Origin: JANXUC01 sp043782485
GTDB lineage: Bacteria > Acidobacteriota > Terriglobia > Terriglobales > Acidobacteriaceae
Direction of reading: 5' to 3'
NCBI GenBank assembly: GCA_043782485.1
Contig: JAYWAL010000023.1
Span: 1-64,000 of the forward strand
DNA length: 64,000 nucleotides
This document shows, one piece after another, positions 1 through 9,400 of the stretch; positions within the stretch are counted from its first letter, which is position 1, and each line of letters begins with the position of its first letter. Below the pieces are notes generated by a model. It ran no database searches. It worked only from the letters and a program-made list of their open reading frames with translations, and was not told where the DNA came from. Made by a program: the position numbers and the translations under genes.

Positions 1-83
1 TCGGTCGTGAGCAGCCACGACTTCACGCCATGCTCCGCGTTCAGGTAGTTCGTCCGTTGTTCCGGCATGACTGCGGTTGCCAT
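1..83 (-). CDS. ctaD: Cytochrome c oxidase subunit I, N-terminal fragment (cut by window edge)
   Basis: Only the first 27 codons are present; the gene runs off the left edge. The translation MATAVMPEQRTNYLNAEHG, followed by KSWLLTTD, matches the usual start of haem-copper oxidase subunit I, where the next residues are normally HKRIA. This subunit carries the catalytic haem-copper centre in the inner membrane. It follows coxB on the same strand after about 150 bases, the normal coxBA order, so it belongs to the oxidase end of the respiratory cluster. The call rests on this short match and the context. Confidence 0.8.
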   Translation of the reverse strand, partial: MATAVMPEQRTNYLNAEHGVKSWLLTT

Positions 84-120
84 AACTGTTACACCCGTCC
101 CGTTTCTTGCTGCTTACCCT

Positions 121-220
121 GGGGCTAAAGCCCCATTTTCTTGGCGCCTAACGTCACGGCTAAAGCCGTGACCTTTCAAAACGCTTCTTGGTGCTCAACT
201 GTCACCGTGAAAGCCGTGAC
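121..220. repeat. Three short palindromes between coxB and coxA
   Basis: Three hairpin-forming units sit between the two oxidase genes: GGGGCTAAAGCCCC at 121-134, GTCACGGCTAAAGCCGTGAC at 153-172, and an imperfect relative at 201-220 (GTCACCGTGAAAGCCGTGAC). They share a GGC(T/x)AAAGCC-like core. None is followed by a T run, so they look more like a dispersed palindromic repeat family than a Rho-independent terminator. In the coxB-coxA transcript they could stabilise RNA ends or set the ratio of the two messages; that role is inferred. Confidence 0.7.
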
Positions 221-232
221 CTGCCGAAACTC

Positions 233-1216
233 TTACTTACCCGACTTCTGCGGAGTGGCTGACTGTGCCACGGCGCTTCCGGACGCTCCCGCGGCCGGGG
301 TTAAAGATTTTACGTAGGCAACCAGCGCGGCTAGTTGCTCTTCGCTGATGATGCCCTGGAAGGTTGGCATCACAGGCTTATATCCGGCCACGATTTTCGA
401 GCCTGGGTCGAGAATCGACTCGCGCACATAGTTCTCGTCCACCATCACGTTGCGGCCGTCTTCGAGCGCGACGGTTTTGCCGTAAATTCCCACTAACATC
501 GGACCGCGGCCCTGCGAATCCGTGCGGTGGCAAGTGACGCAGCCCAGTTCGGAAAATGCTTTTTCGCCCGTCTGCGCCAGCGGCGTGTTCGAGCTGCCGC
601 CGTTGAGCCACGACTGGTACTCCGCCGGGGACTGCACGATGACGCTGCCAATCATGCCCGAGTGCTGCGTGCCGCAATATTCCGCGCAAAATAGATGATA
701 CGTGCCCACCTGCGTCGCGCGAAACCAAAGAATACTGTAGCGTCCGGGCAACACATCCTGCTTGATGCGGAAGGCGGGCACGTAGAAGCTGTGGATGGTA
801 TCCATGGACGTCATGATGAGCTTGACATCCTGGCCGAGCGGAACGTGCAGAGTGTTAATTTCGCGCTGGCCTTCGGGATGTTCCAGTTTCCACATCCACT
901 GCTTGGCGACGACGTAGACTTCGGTCGCTCCCTGGGGTGGGGTACGTTCGTGGAAATAGATCAGCGCACCGCCCAGGAAAAAGGCGAAGAAAAAGAACAT
1001 GGGCAGCACCGACCAGGTGATTTCGAGCAGGTGCGAGCCTTCAATCGGCACCGGTTCGACGCCCGGCTTGCGACGGTATTTGGCCGACAGGAAGGCGACT
1101 GCGCCGAAGATGAGCAGACACATCACCGCCGACACCAGGATCAGGAAAATGTAGAGGCCATCGACACCCGGCGCCCAGTTCGACGCTGATTCCGGCCAAA
1201 ATGGAGTATTACCCAT
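233..1216 (-). CDS. ctaC: Cytochrome c oxidase subunit II with fused cytochrome c domain (caa3 type)
   Basis: The 327-residue protein has two N-terminal membrane helices (about residues 21-45 and 68-88). A cupredoxin domain follows, with the CuA ligand set visible as TIHSFYVP and FCAEYCGTQHSGM. A C-terminal cytochrome c domain has a CVTCH haem site and a later methionine in VMPTFQG as probable sixth ligand. It accepts electrons on the periplasmic face and passes them to subunit I. The fused haem domain defines a caa3-type enzyme, which fits direct electron transfer from alternative complex III encoded just upstream. The gene starts with ATG two bases after the SCO gene stop, so the two are probably co-transcribed. 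Confidence 0.95.
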   Translation of the reverse strand: MGNTPFWPESASNWAPGVDGLYIFLILVSAVMCLLIFGAVAFLSAKYRRKPGVEPVPIEGSHLLEITWSVLPMFFFFAFFLGGALIYFHERTPPQGATEVYVVAKQWMWKLEHPEGQREINTLHVPLGQDVKLIMTSMDTIHSFYVPAFRIKQDVLPGRYSILWFRATQVGTYHLFCAEYCGTQHSGMIGSVIVQSPAEYQSWLNGGSSNTPLAQTGEKAFSELGCVTCHRTDSQGRGPMLVGIYGKTVALEDGRNVMVDENYVRESILDPGSKIVAGYKPVMPTFQGIISEEQLAALVAYVKSLTPAAGASGSAVAQSATPQKSGK

Positions 1217-1218
1217 GT

Positions 1219-2136
1219 CTATCCAATCCGTGCCGCATGCGTCTGAAAGGACGGCTCGCGGCGAAACAGTATCAAAACCAACCCGCCAAGAATGAGGACG
1301 GTGGCAATGCCAGCCAGACGCAGGACGTTCATAATCACGGCCCCGTATTTCCCAGTCGCCGGGTTGTAGTGGTAGCAGTAGAGGAGCATTTGGTCGACGA
1401 CGGTTCCGATTTTGTTTTCCGAGGCTTCAATCAAGCCGAAGCGAAGATCTTTGGGGGCGTATTCGATGCCGTAGAAATATTTGGAAATCTTGCCCTGGGG
1501 CGTCAGCACCATGATGGCGGCGGCGTGGGCCCACTGGTTGAGCGTGGCGTCGTATTGGTAGTCGAACCCGACGGACTTGGTCAGGGCTTCGATATTGTGT
1601 TGATCGCCGGTGAGGAAGTGCCAGCCTTGCTCGGCTCCGGGGCGGTGATAGCGCAGGAGGAGGGACTTCTTCTTGGCGGCGGCATCTTCGGGAGTTTCTT
1701 TGGGGTCGAAGCTGACGGTGACAATATCGAAATCGGTAGCAGGATTGAACTGCAACGCGCGCAGCGAACCGACGATGCCATTCTGCACTTCGCCGCACAG
1801 CATGGTGCAGCCGTAGTAGGCCAGGTTCAGGATGACGGGACGCTTGCCGAAGTAGTCGCCGAGGCGAACGGACTTGCCGGATTCGTCGCGAAACTGGAGG
1901 TCGAGCGGAACCTGCGCGTCCAGGTGCTGATCGACGCCGACGTTTTTGAGCGAGGGGAGGCGGTCACTGGAAGGCGGGATGTTCCACTTCACAATGTCGC
2001 CCTTCATCTGAGCTGACGACGGTGCCGACAAGGGCGCAGCCATCGCGAGCAGCAGCAGAGCGCTCAACCTGAATTGCAAGGCCGCCACTGGAAAGCCCGC
2101 TCTGTGAAAGTTCGCCATTTGGAAGTTCGCTCGCAC
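1219..2136 (-). CDS. SCO1/SenC-family copper chaperone with C-terminal membrane anchor
   Basis: A 305-residue thioredoxin-fold protein with an N-terminal hydrophobic signal (LSALLLLAMAAPLSA) and a CxxxC copper motif in GCTMLCGEV. A distal histidine lies in QWAHAAAIMVLTP. A C-terminal helix near residues 272-291 is followed by basic residues, so the domain is anchored facing the periplasm. SCO proteins deliver copper to, or reduce, the CuA site of oxidase subunit II, and coxB is the next gene. The call at 2136 uses GTG two bases after the preceding stop; an ATG seven codons in (2118) is possible. Function is well supported by the three metal-ligand positions and by context. Confidence 0.9.
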   Translation of the reverse strand: MRANFQMANFHRAGFPVAALQFRLSALLLLAMAAPLSAPSSAQMKGDIVKWNIPPSSDRLPSLKNVGVDQHLDAQVPLDLQFRDESGKSVRLGDYFGKRPVILNLAYYGCTMLCGEVQNGIVGSLRALQFNPATDFDIVTVSFDPKETPEDAAAKKKSLLLRYHRPGAEQGWHFLTGDQHNIEALTKSVGFDYQYDATLNQWAHAAAIMVLTPQGKISKYFYGIEYAPKDLRFGLIEASENKIGTVVDQMLLYCYHYNPATGKYGAVIMNVLRLAGIATVLILGGLVLILFRREPSFQTHAARIG

Positions 2137-2138
2137 GG

Positions 2139-2639
2139 CTATTTGCCCGCTTTCTTGGCTTTGCCTTTTGGTGGTACAACCGACGTGGCTGCCGCTTCCG
2201 GTGCAGCTGCGCTGCGCACCGGCAAGCCGCGCTCGGCAATCAATTCCATCGCCCGTGAAACGGGAATGCGCGCTTCACCCGAGTCCTGATCCACCCAGCC
2301 ATAGCTTTGCAGTCGGCCTTCTTCGCCGTAGAGCTGATCGTGCATTTCCTGCACGTCGTCGGTCTGGAGCCGGGGCTTGGGGAAAGCCTGTACTTCCATG
2401 GGGTCGTCGCCCAGGTGTGCACCCGGTGTCATATGGCGGGTATCGGCCTTCATGGGCACCATCGGATTGGCGGCGGCGTGCTCCATTTGCGTCTTTTCGA
2501 GATATCGGTACATGCCGACCACGATGACGAAGCTGACGACGCACATCACCATCAGCCCAATCAGTGAACCGACGACTGTGGCGGTGCTGAAGTCTTCGCG
2601 TTCGTAATCGCCGTGAGTGTTATGCAGGTCATTACTCAT
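2139..2639 (-). CDS. Small single-span membrane protein of the ACIII-oxidase cluster, function unknown
   Basis: A 166-residue protein with one strong N-terminal helix (SLIGLMVMCVVSFVIVVGMY, about residues 25-44). A charged region follows and then a Lys/Ala-rich tail ending KGKAKKAGK. The segment ARIPVSRAMELIAERGLPVR resembles short motifs in assembly or anchoring subunits of respiratory operons, but I do not recognise a named domain. Its start overlaps the end of actF by eight bases, so translation is probably coupled. The position between actF and the SCO gene suggests a link between alternative complex III and the oxidase, perhaps as an accessory subunit. That is inference from position only. 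Confidence 0.8.
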   Translation of the reverse strand: MSNDLHNTHGDYEREDFSTATVVGSLIGLMVMCVVSFVIVVGMYRYLEKTQMEHAAANPMVPMKADTRHMTPGAHLGDDPMEVQAFPKPRLQTDDVQEMHDQLYGEEGRLQSYGWVDQDSGEARIPVSRAMELIAERGLPVRSAAAPEAAATSVVPPKGKAKKAGK

Positions 2640-3837
2640 GCGCGGGCTCCAGAACGGCCGTGGTGAGCGGGGCGTAGAGCGGCAGCAAGCCCTGCCCTTG
2701 CAGATTGCGGAAGAACAAGGCCAGCCAGAATCCGCCGATGGCCACCGGGACCACCAGATTCAACCAGTGGAAATAAAGGCCAGCTTTGTTTTCAAAATTC
2801 GGCATGACCTGCCAATACATATCGAAGTACCGCATGATGAGCAACCAGCACGCCGTCCAGACCAGGCTGCTCTTGTCTTTCTTCAATTGCGCCGACAACA
2901 GGCGGATGAAGGGAAAAACAAAAGTGAACAGAGCGAGGAACAAAGCAAAGTACTGCCAGCCACCGTGCAGCCGCATGCGGTACCAGATAATCTCTTCCGG
3001 CAGGTTTCCTGCCCACATGATGACCCATTGCGAAAACGAAAAGTACGCCCAAACCATGGTGAAGGCGAGCATCCACTTCCCGTAGTCGTGCAGGTTGTCG
3101 ATCTTGAGGATTGACTTCATGGGCTCGTAGCGGGAAAGCATCACTGCCACCACGGTGGCCAGGGCTACAGCCGAGAGCAACTGCCCAATCAGGAAAATCA
3201 GCCCGTAGATGGTCGAGGTCCAGCCATAGGACAGCGACATAACCCAGTCCACGGAGGCAAACGTGATGGTAAAGGCAAACAAGAGCGCACCCGGACCGGC
3301 GAGAATTCCTGATCGGCGATGGCTATGATTGCCCGGCGTGTCCTGTTCGCGCGACCACTTGGTGAAGAAAAACGTCAACGCGCCCCAAATCGCAAAATAC
3401 ACCACGCCACGGAGGAAATACTGCGTCTGGTCCAGATACACCGTGCGAATCCACTTCAGGTTCTCGCTGTCCGCCGCATCTGCCGGTTTGCCCCACGGAT
3501 AGAGATGGGGGACGCCAAAGATCGCCAGCGGAAGAAACAGCACCGCCATGAACCAGAAATTCTTGGCTGCGGCTTCGAGAATGCGGCGAATGACCAGGCC
3601 CCAGCGCCCGTTGGTTAGGTGAATGACCAGCAGAATACCGAGCGAACCGAGAGAAACGCCCAGCCACAGCATGAACCCCAGGAGATAGGCGCGATAGAAC
3701 TGGTCAGGCGCAGTGAACAGGCCGATCAAGGCCAGCACTCCGGCAATCACGCCCACAACCAAAGACCGGCTGCGAATTTTGTCCACCGCTGCGGGGACGG
3801 CAAAATCGGCTGCGTTGAGGCGGGTCAAGGTGTTCAT
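2632..3837 (-). CDS. actF: Alternative complex III subunit ActF (NrfD-like quinol:cytochrome c oxidoreductase membrane subunit)
   Basis: A 401-residue polytopic membrane protein with roughly ten hydrophobic helices, for example LVVGVIAGVLALIGLF and VVPVAIGGFWLALFF. Size and hydropathy match ActF, the shorter of the two NrfD-related quinone-side subunits of alternative complex III. It ends VLEPAHE and overlaps the following gene. Its start overlaps the end of actE in an ATGA arrangement, so actE and actF are translationally coupled. The order actABCDEF in this window is the textbook one. Confidence 0.9.
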   Translation of the reverse strand: MNTLTRLNAADFAVPAAVDKIRSRSLVVGVIAGVLALIGLFTAPDQFYRAYLLGFMLWLGVSLGSLGILLVIHLTNGRWGLVIRRILEAAAKNFWFMAVLFLPLAIFGVPHLYPWGKPADAADSENLKWIRTVYLDQTQYFLRGVVYFAIWGALTFFFTKWSREQDTPGNHSHRRSGILAGPGALLFAFTITFASVDWVMSLSYGWTSTIYGLIFLIGQLLSAVALATVVAVMLSRYEPMKSILKIDNLHDYGKWMLAFTMVWAYFSFSQWVIMWAGNLPEEIIWYRMRLHGGWQYFALFLALFTFVFPFIRLLSAQLKKDKSSLVWTACWLLIMRYFDMYWQVMPNFENKAGLYFHWLNLVVPVAIGGFWLALFFRNLQGQGLLPLYAPLTTAVLEPAHE

Positions 3838-4505
3838 TCCACGCCTCCTTCGGACTTGGTGTCGGACTTGGTGACCAGAGCGGGCTTCACTGGAGAAGCT
3901 CCCGAAGGCGCATCGCCTTGGAACACGGGCGGCGCACTGGGCACGGCCTGACCCGAAGGCAGATCGCCGGAGCCAGCTTTCTGGCTGAGTTGCAACGCGC
4001 GAATGTAGGCGGTGATGGCCCAGCGGTCCTGCGCTGGAATTTGCGCGGAATAGCCCTGCATGATGCCCAATCCGTTCGTAATCACATCGAAGAAGTATCC
4101 CGCCGGGGCTTTTTGCAGACGCTCGATATGATAGGACGGAGGCATGCGACTGAAGCCGCGCGAAGGAATCATGCCTTTGCCGTCACCCACGCGCGAGTGG
4201 CAGGGCGCGCAGAAGATGTTGTAGCGCTGCTGCCCGCGCTGCAAAACCTGCTCGGTTACCGGGAAGGGGAAAGCCTCGCCCGGGTTGTTGCCGATTTTTC
4301 CCGTGTAGAAATAGGAGTCCTCATGCAGCTGACCTCGAGCCACAGTGCCATCGACCGGCATCCGGGCCGAACGCATGTCGGGGAAAAAGTCATTGCGCGC
4401 CTGCGGCTTGTAGCGAGGCTGATCGTGCATATCCTGGCGGCAAGCGGAGGTCACGGCCATGGCGGCTAGAATTGCGCAAGCGAGAACGGATCGAGATAAC
4501 GTCAT
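3834..4505 (-). CDS. actE: Alternative complex III monohaem cytochrome c subunit ActE
   Basis: A 223-residue lipoprotein-like cytochrome. The leader is VLACAILAAMAVTSAC, with a lipobox cysteine near residue 22. One CAPCH haem site occurs in IFCAPCHSRVGDGKGMIPS, and methionines downstream (GIMQGYSAQIP) are candidate axial ligands. ActE passes electrons from the complex to a periplasmic carrier or to the caa3 oxidase. A Pro/Ser-rich tail extends the C-terminus. The gene overlaps actD upstream and actF downstream by four bases each. Confidence 0.9.
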   Translation of the reverse strand: MTLSRSVLACAILAAMAVTSACRQDMHDQPRYKPQARNDFFPDMRSARMPVDGTVARGQLHEDSYFYTGKIGNNPGEAFPFPVTEQVLQRGQQRYNIFCAPCHSRVGDGKGMIPSRGFSRMPPSYHIERLQKAPAGYFFDVITNGLGIMQGYSAQIPAQDRWAITAYIRALQLSQKAGSGDLPSGQAVPSAPPVFQGDAPSGASPVKPALVTKSDTKSEGGVE

Positions 4506-5032
4506 TCCGGCACCTCCGCAATGGAGATGGGCTTGAGCGCTTCCAGAAAGCGCCTGGTTTCCGGCGCACTGAACTTGGGGTCGGCGGCAAACACGCAGAG
4601 AAAGAAGCGATCCTGCGAAGCGCGATCAAACTGTGGAACGTTAAATACAGGGTGGTGCGGGCGCGGCAGGTCGTTCATCACCAGCATGCTGATCACCGCC
4701 GTCAGCCCGGCAAACAGAATCGTCAGCTCAAAGGTGATAATGACAAACGAAGGCCAGGAATTCAGCGGACGCCCACCAATGTTGATGGGATAGGTAATGG
4801 CCGAAACCCAGTACTGAAGCCCATATCCCACGCACGCGCCGATACAGCCGGCAATGAGCACCGCCAAGGGCACATAGTTCTTGTGGAAGCCAATAGCCTC
4901 GCCCAGGCCATGCACCGGAAACGGACTGTAGGCCTCAATGTCGTTATACCCAGACCCGTGGGTCGTCTTTGCCGCCGCCAGCAAATCCGAGGCCGAGCCG
5001 AATTCCGCCATCAAGCCGTTGAGGGTGCTCAT
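4502..5032 (-). CDS. actD: Alternative complex III subunit ActD (DUF3341)
   Basis: A 176-residue protein with two central membrane helices (VPLAVLIAGCIGACVGYGL and FVIITFELTILFAGLTAVIS) and a soluble C-terminal part ending APETRRFLEALKPISIAEVPE in two segments. This layout is characteristic of ActD, a membrane subunit of alternative complex III without cofactors. It has four-base overlaps with actC and actE. Recognition is by size, hydropathy pattern and operon position. Confidence 0.9.
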   Translation of the reverse strand: MSTLNGLMAEFGSASDLLAAAKTTHGSGYNDIEAYSPFPVHGLGEAIGFHKNYVPLAVLIAGCIGACVGYGLQYWVSAITYPINIGGRPLNSWPSFVIITFELTILFAGLTAVISMLVMNDLPRPHHPVFNVPQFDRASQDRFFLCVFAADPKFSAPETRRFLEALKPISIAEVPE

Positions 5033-6465
5033 GAGCGCTTCCCCTCCCCCAGCGCTGCGGGCGCGGGCGCAAGATGGTCATGACCACCGCCACCATGGAC
5101 CTGCGCTTCCGGCAGCAGCATCCGAATTTCAAAAATCGAGATCATGGGCAGCACGCGGCAGAACAGGAAAATCAAGGTGACGAACAGCCCGATGGTGCCG
5201 AGGTACGTGGCCCAGTCCCAGCGCGTGGGATAGTACATGCCCCAGGACGAGGGCACAAAATCCCGATGCAAGCTGAGAATGATGATGACAAAGCGCTCCA
5301 GCCACATGCCGACTAAAACAACCAGCGAAATCAGGAACAAAATCACCGGGCTGCGGCGCACGGACTTAATCCACAGCACCTGCGGAATAATGATGTTGCA
5401 AATCCACAGCATCCAGTAAGGTCCGGCATAAGGACCAAAGAAGCGATTATGCACGGTGAACCAGTCAATCGACTTCGGGCCCGCGTACCAGGCCATGTAA
5501 ATTTCAAGAATGTAGCCGTAGGCAACGATGAGGCCCGTCGCCAGCATGACCTTGGCGGCGTTTTCCAGATGCCGCTCGGTGATCATGTCGCGCAGGTTGT
5601 AGACCGCGCGCACCGGGATGACGAGGATCAACACCATGGCAAAGCCCGAATAAATCGCGCCCGCCACAAAATAGGGTGGGAATACGGTCGTATGCCAGCC
5701 GGGCATGATGGAAATGGCAAAATCAAAACTCACGACCGTGTGCACGGACAGCACCAGCGGCGTCGAGAGGCCCGCCAGCAGCAGGTAGGCGCTCTCATAG
5801 CGCTCCCAGTGTCGGGCTTCACCACGCCAGCCCATGGCCAGCGCGCCATAAATCATGCGAATCCATTTGTTACTGGCCCGGTCGCGCAGCGTGGCGAGGT
5901 CAGGTATGAGGCCCGTGTACCAGAACACCGCCGAAATCGTGCCGTAGGTGGAAACGGCAAACACATCCCACAACAGCGGGCTGCGGAACTGCGGCCAATA
6001 TCCCATCGTGTTGGGGATGGGGAACATCCAATATGCCAGCCACGGACGGCCGGTGTGGATGAGCGGAAACAGGCCGGCGCACATGACGGCGAACAGAGTC
6101 ATGGCCTCGGCAAAGCGGTTGATGGAATTGCGCCAGGACTGCCGCAACAGGTGCAGAATCGCCGAAATCAGCGTCCCGGCGTGGCCAATGCCAATCCACC
6201 AGACGAAGTTGACAATGGCAAAGCCCCAGCCCACGGGGATGTTGATGCCCCAGATGCCAGTACCCTTGAGGAACAGGTAGCCCACCGCCGTGCTCAGCAG
6301 CAGCACAAAGCCGGAACAGAACATGACGCCCGCGACCCAGCCAATGGACAGGGGCCGCTCGAGCACAATATCGCTGATCTTCGCCGTAACGCTGGCGAGA
6401 TCGTGACCCGGCTCGAGGACGGGGACTTCGCGATCTTCGATGGCTACTGCCTGATGGCTGCTCAT
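5029..6465 (-). CDS. actC: Alternative complex III subunit ActC (NrfD/PsrC-like quinol-binding membrane protein)
   Basis: A 478-residue polytopic protein with about ten helices. It has the PsrC/NrfD-type signatures FVWWIGIGHAGTLISAILHL and GRPWLAYWMFPIPN, which surround the quinone pocket on the periplasmic side next to the iron-sulfur subunit. The His-rich C-terminus (VHGGGGHDHLAP) is outside the conserved core. ActC is the principal quinol-oxidising subunit. It lies three bases downstream of actB and overlaps actD, consistent with one polycistronic message. Confidence 0.93.
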   Translation of the reverse strand: MSSHQAVAIEDREVPVLEPGHDLASVTAKISDIVLERPLSIGWVAGVMFCSGFVLLLSTAVGYLFLKGTGIWGINIPVGWGFAIVNFVWWIGIGHAGTLISAILHLLRQSWRNSINRFAEAMTLFAVMCAGLFPLIHTGRPWLAYWMFPIPNTMGYWPQFRSPLLWDVFAVSTYGTISAVFWYTGLIPDLATLRDRASNKWIRMIYGALAMGWRGEARHWERYESAYLLLAGLSTPLVLSVHTVVSFDFAISIMPGWHTTVFPPYFVAGAIYSGFAMVLILVIPVRAVYNLRDMITERHLENAAKVMLATGLIVAYGYILEIYMAWYAGPKSIDWFTVHNRFFGPYAGPYWMLWICNIIIPQVLWIKSVRRSPVILFLISLVVLVGMWLERFVIIILSLHRDFVPSSWGMYYPTRWDWATYLGTIGLFVTLIFLFCRVLPMISIFEIRMLLPEAQVHGGGGHDHLAPAPAALGEGKRS

Positions 6466-6468
6466 GTC

Positions 6469-9400
6469 CTAGCCGCGCTCCGCGTGTTCGAGTTCCGGAT
6501 TCGGATTACGCACCTCGGCCAGATACGTGGTCCGGGGGCGGGTGTTCAGTTCGGCTAACATGCTGTAGTTGCGGGCCTGGGCTTTCAATTTCGAAACTTT
6601 GCTTTGCGGGTCATTGACGTTGCCAAACACAATGGCATTCGATGGGCACGCCTGCTGGCACGCGGTCTGAATTTCGCCATCGCGCACCGCGCGTTCTTCG
6701 CGCTCGGAATCAATCCGCGCGACCGAGATGCGCTGCACACAGTAGGTGCACTTTTCCATCACGCCGCGGCTGCGGATGCTGACATCGGGATTGCGCATCA
6801 TCTTAAATTGCGGGGTTTCCCAGTCTTGGTAGAGCAAAAAGTTGAAGCGACGCACTTTATACGGGCAATTGTTCGAACAATAGCGCGTGCCAATGCACCG
6901 GTTGTAGACCATATCGTTCAGGCCTTCGGTGCTATGGACGGTCGCTCCCACAGGGCACACCAACTCGCAGGGCGCGTTCTCGCACTGCATGCACGGCACG
7001 GGCTGGAAATTAGCGCTGGGATTATCGCGATCGCCCTGGTAATAGGCATCGACGCGCAGCCAGTGCATATGCCGACCCACCACTACCTGCGCTTTGCCGA
7101 CCACCGGGATATTGTTCTCGGAATGGCACGCGATCATACAGGCGTTGCAGCCCACGCAAGCGCCAAGATCGACGGTCATGCCCCAGGCATAGCCAAGCTT
7201 GTTGTAGCTCGGGTCCGAATAATCAACGTTGGGATAGAGCGTGACGTTGCGCTCGGGAGCCTCTTCCATTTCCCGCGCGAAATTCGGGTTCTTCTTGTAC
7301 TCGGCGAGAGAGCCTTCGCGAATTACAGGACGCGTGCCCATCACTCCCGGACTGGTTTCAAAACTGGTTTCAATGGTCTGGTAACCCTGCGTGGAAGCGA
7401 GCTTATAAGTCTGCGCGAGCCGAGTGATCTTACCCGCCGCGCGCCACGATGCATCGCTGGACCGCACTTTGTAGAGATCGAATCCCGCCCCGGTACCCAC
7501 ACGGCCCACACGGCGGCGGCCATAGCCAAGAAATACGGTGATGGCATGATCTGGGTGCCCAGCCTGAATCCAAACCGGAACATCCACTTTGCGGCCCGCA
7601 ATCTCGAGCGTGACTATGTCTTCGCTCTTGAGTTTTTCGCGCGCGGCAAAGGCTGGACCAATCCATGCCGGATTGTCCCAGGTCATCTTGCTCATGGGCT
7701 TGGGCAATTCCTGCATCCAGCCGTTGTTGGCAAAAGCGCCGTCATAGATGGCGGGATCGCCACGGAAGCTGACTTCGATGGCGGAGGCGTCGGCAGTAAC
7801 AGCAGCCTTGCTCGGCGGCAAGCTCTTGAGGGAAACCGCTTTTGCCGGATACGCCGTGCCAGCCACAAAACCATCATGCACAGCCTTGCGCCAAAATGCC
7901 TCAAAATCCGGAGACTTGGTTTGTCCCTGCCAGTAGGCCCGAACAATCTCGTAGCCGGTCAGCGTGCTCTGGCCCATCAAGGCGGCGACGAGTTCGTGGG
8001 CGGACTTTCCATCGTAAAGCGGAGCGATCAGCGGCTGCACCAGGCAGGCCGAACCGTCGTAAGCGCGGCCATCGCTCCAGGCCTCGAGGGCATGCGCGGC
8101 ATTCACGTGCCACTGGCAAAGCTCAGCGGTTTCGTCCTGATAGAGGCCATGATGCAAGCGCAAGCCCGCGCCGGAGTTCATGAGCGCGTCGGCAAAATTC
8201 AGATCAACAGGCGCGTCGTAGACTGGGTTCGCGCCCAGAATCACGAGCACGTCTACTTTCTTCTCGCGCAGGTCCTGCGTCAACTCGCGCAGCGACGCGG
8301 TCTGGTCGGTGGCGCTGGCTACAACCGTATCGGTGTAGACGACCGTCTTGCCCACATTGCCCAGATGCGCGTTGATGGCGTGCGCCAAAGCGTGAACTTC
8401 GGGAGATTGCTGGTCTCCGACGATCACGACGGAAGAACCGGCATGGGCCTTAAGATCGTCGGCCACGGCGCGCAGAAAACGAGAATTGTCCGCCGTCCCG
8501 CCCAAGCCGAGACTCGCCGCCAGGTTCCGGGCAAAACCCTCCACTTCCGACGCCCGCAGCGACAGCCGGTGCTCGGCCTTGACGCCCGTCGGCGAAGGCA
8601 CGCTCTCGACGACATACAGCCGGTTCATGGCTGCATCGGGATTGCGTCGTGACGCGTAGTCGTGCGTGTAGCGAGCCGAGCCGGGGAACGTCGGCGCCAG
8701 GAAATCGGCATCCAAAGACAGAATCACGTCCGCATTTTCCAGGCGATACTGCGTTTCCACGGCCTGCCCAAACGCCAGCATCGAGCCGGCCAGAACACTA
8801 TCGCGATGCAGCGGCGAATACTGATGCCACTTGGCCTTGGGATACACCTTCAACAGGGCTTGAATCTGGCTGACCAGGGTCGGCGAGGAAATCGGGCCGG
8901 TCAGCAGCCGAAGGCCTTCGCCATCCACCGCGCGCTGGCCCGCCATGCGGGTACGAATCTGATCGACAAAATTCTTCCATGACCGCGTTTGGCCCAGATT
9001 CACCGGCGTCTGCGAACGGTCTGGATCGTACATATCGAGCAAGCTGGCCTGGGCAAAAATATCGGCCGCGCCCAGACTGGCTGGATGCTCGGGATTGCCT
9101 TCAATCTTGGTGGGCCGGCCCATATGGCTCTCGACCAGAACAGGAGAAGCATAGCCGCCCAGCATGGCGGACGAGGCAAAGAACTGCGGCCTCCCGGGGA
9201 TCAAATCCTCCGGCTGGCGCACGTAAGGGACAATCTGTTCAAGAGGTTGGCGCGTACAGGCCGTCATCCCGGCCAGCGCCAGCGAGGCCGCCATGGTCTG
9301 CAAGAATCCGCGGCGCGAGACCGAATCCAGCCACTCCGACGACCCCTTGGGGAATTCGCGGTGCATCATGTCGCGAAATTCCTCGCTGCCCGCCAGCTCT

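Noticed and set aside
6604..8652. A long plus-strand frame of 682 codons opposite actB
   Set aside because: It is the mirror of a high-GC coding gene; it is rich in Arg/His/Ala with no domain, signal or ribosome-binding site. The same holds for other long antisense frames (5449-6558, 40892-42442, 42635-43831, 45541-46413, 48137-49612, and 24103-25341 on the minus strand).
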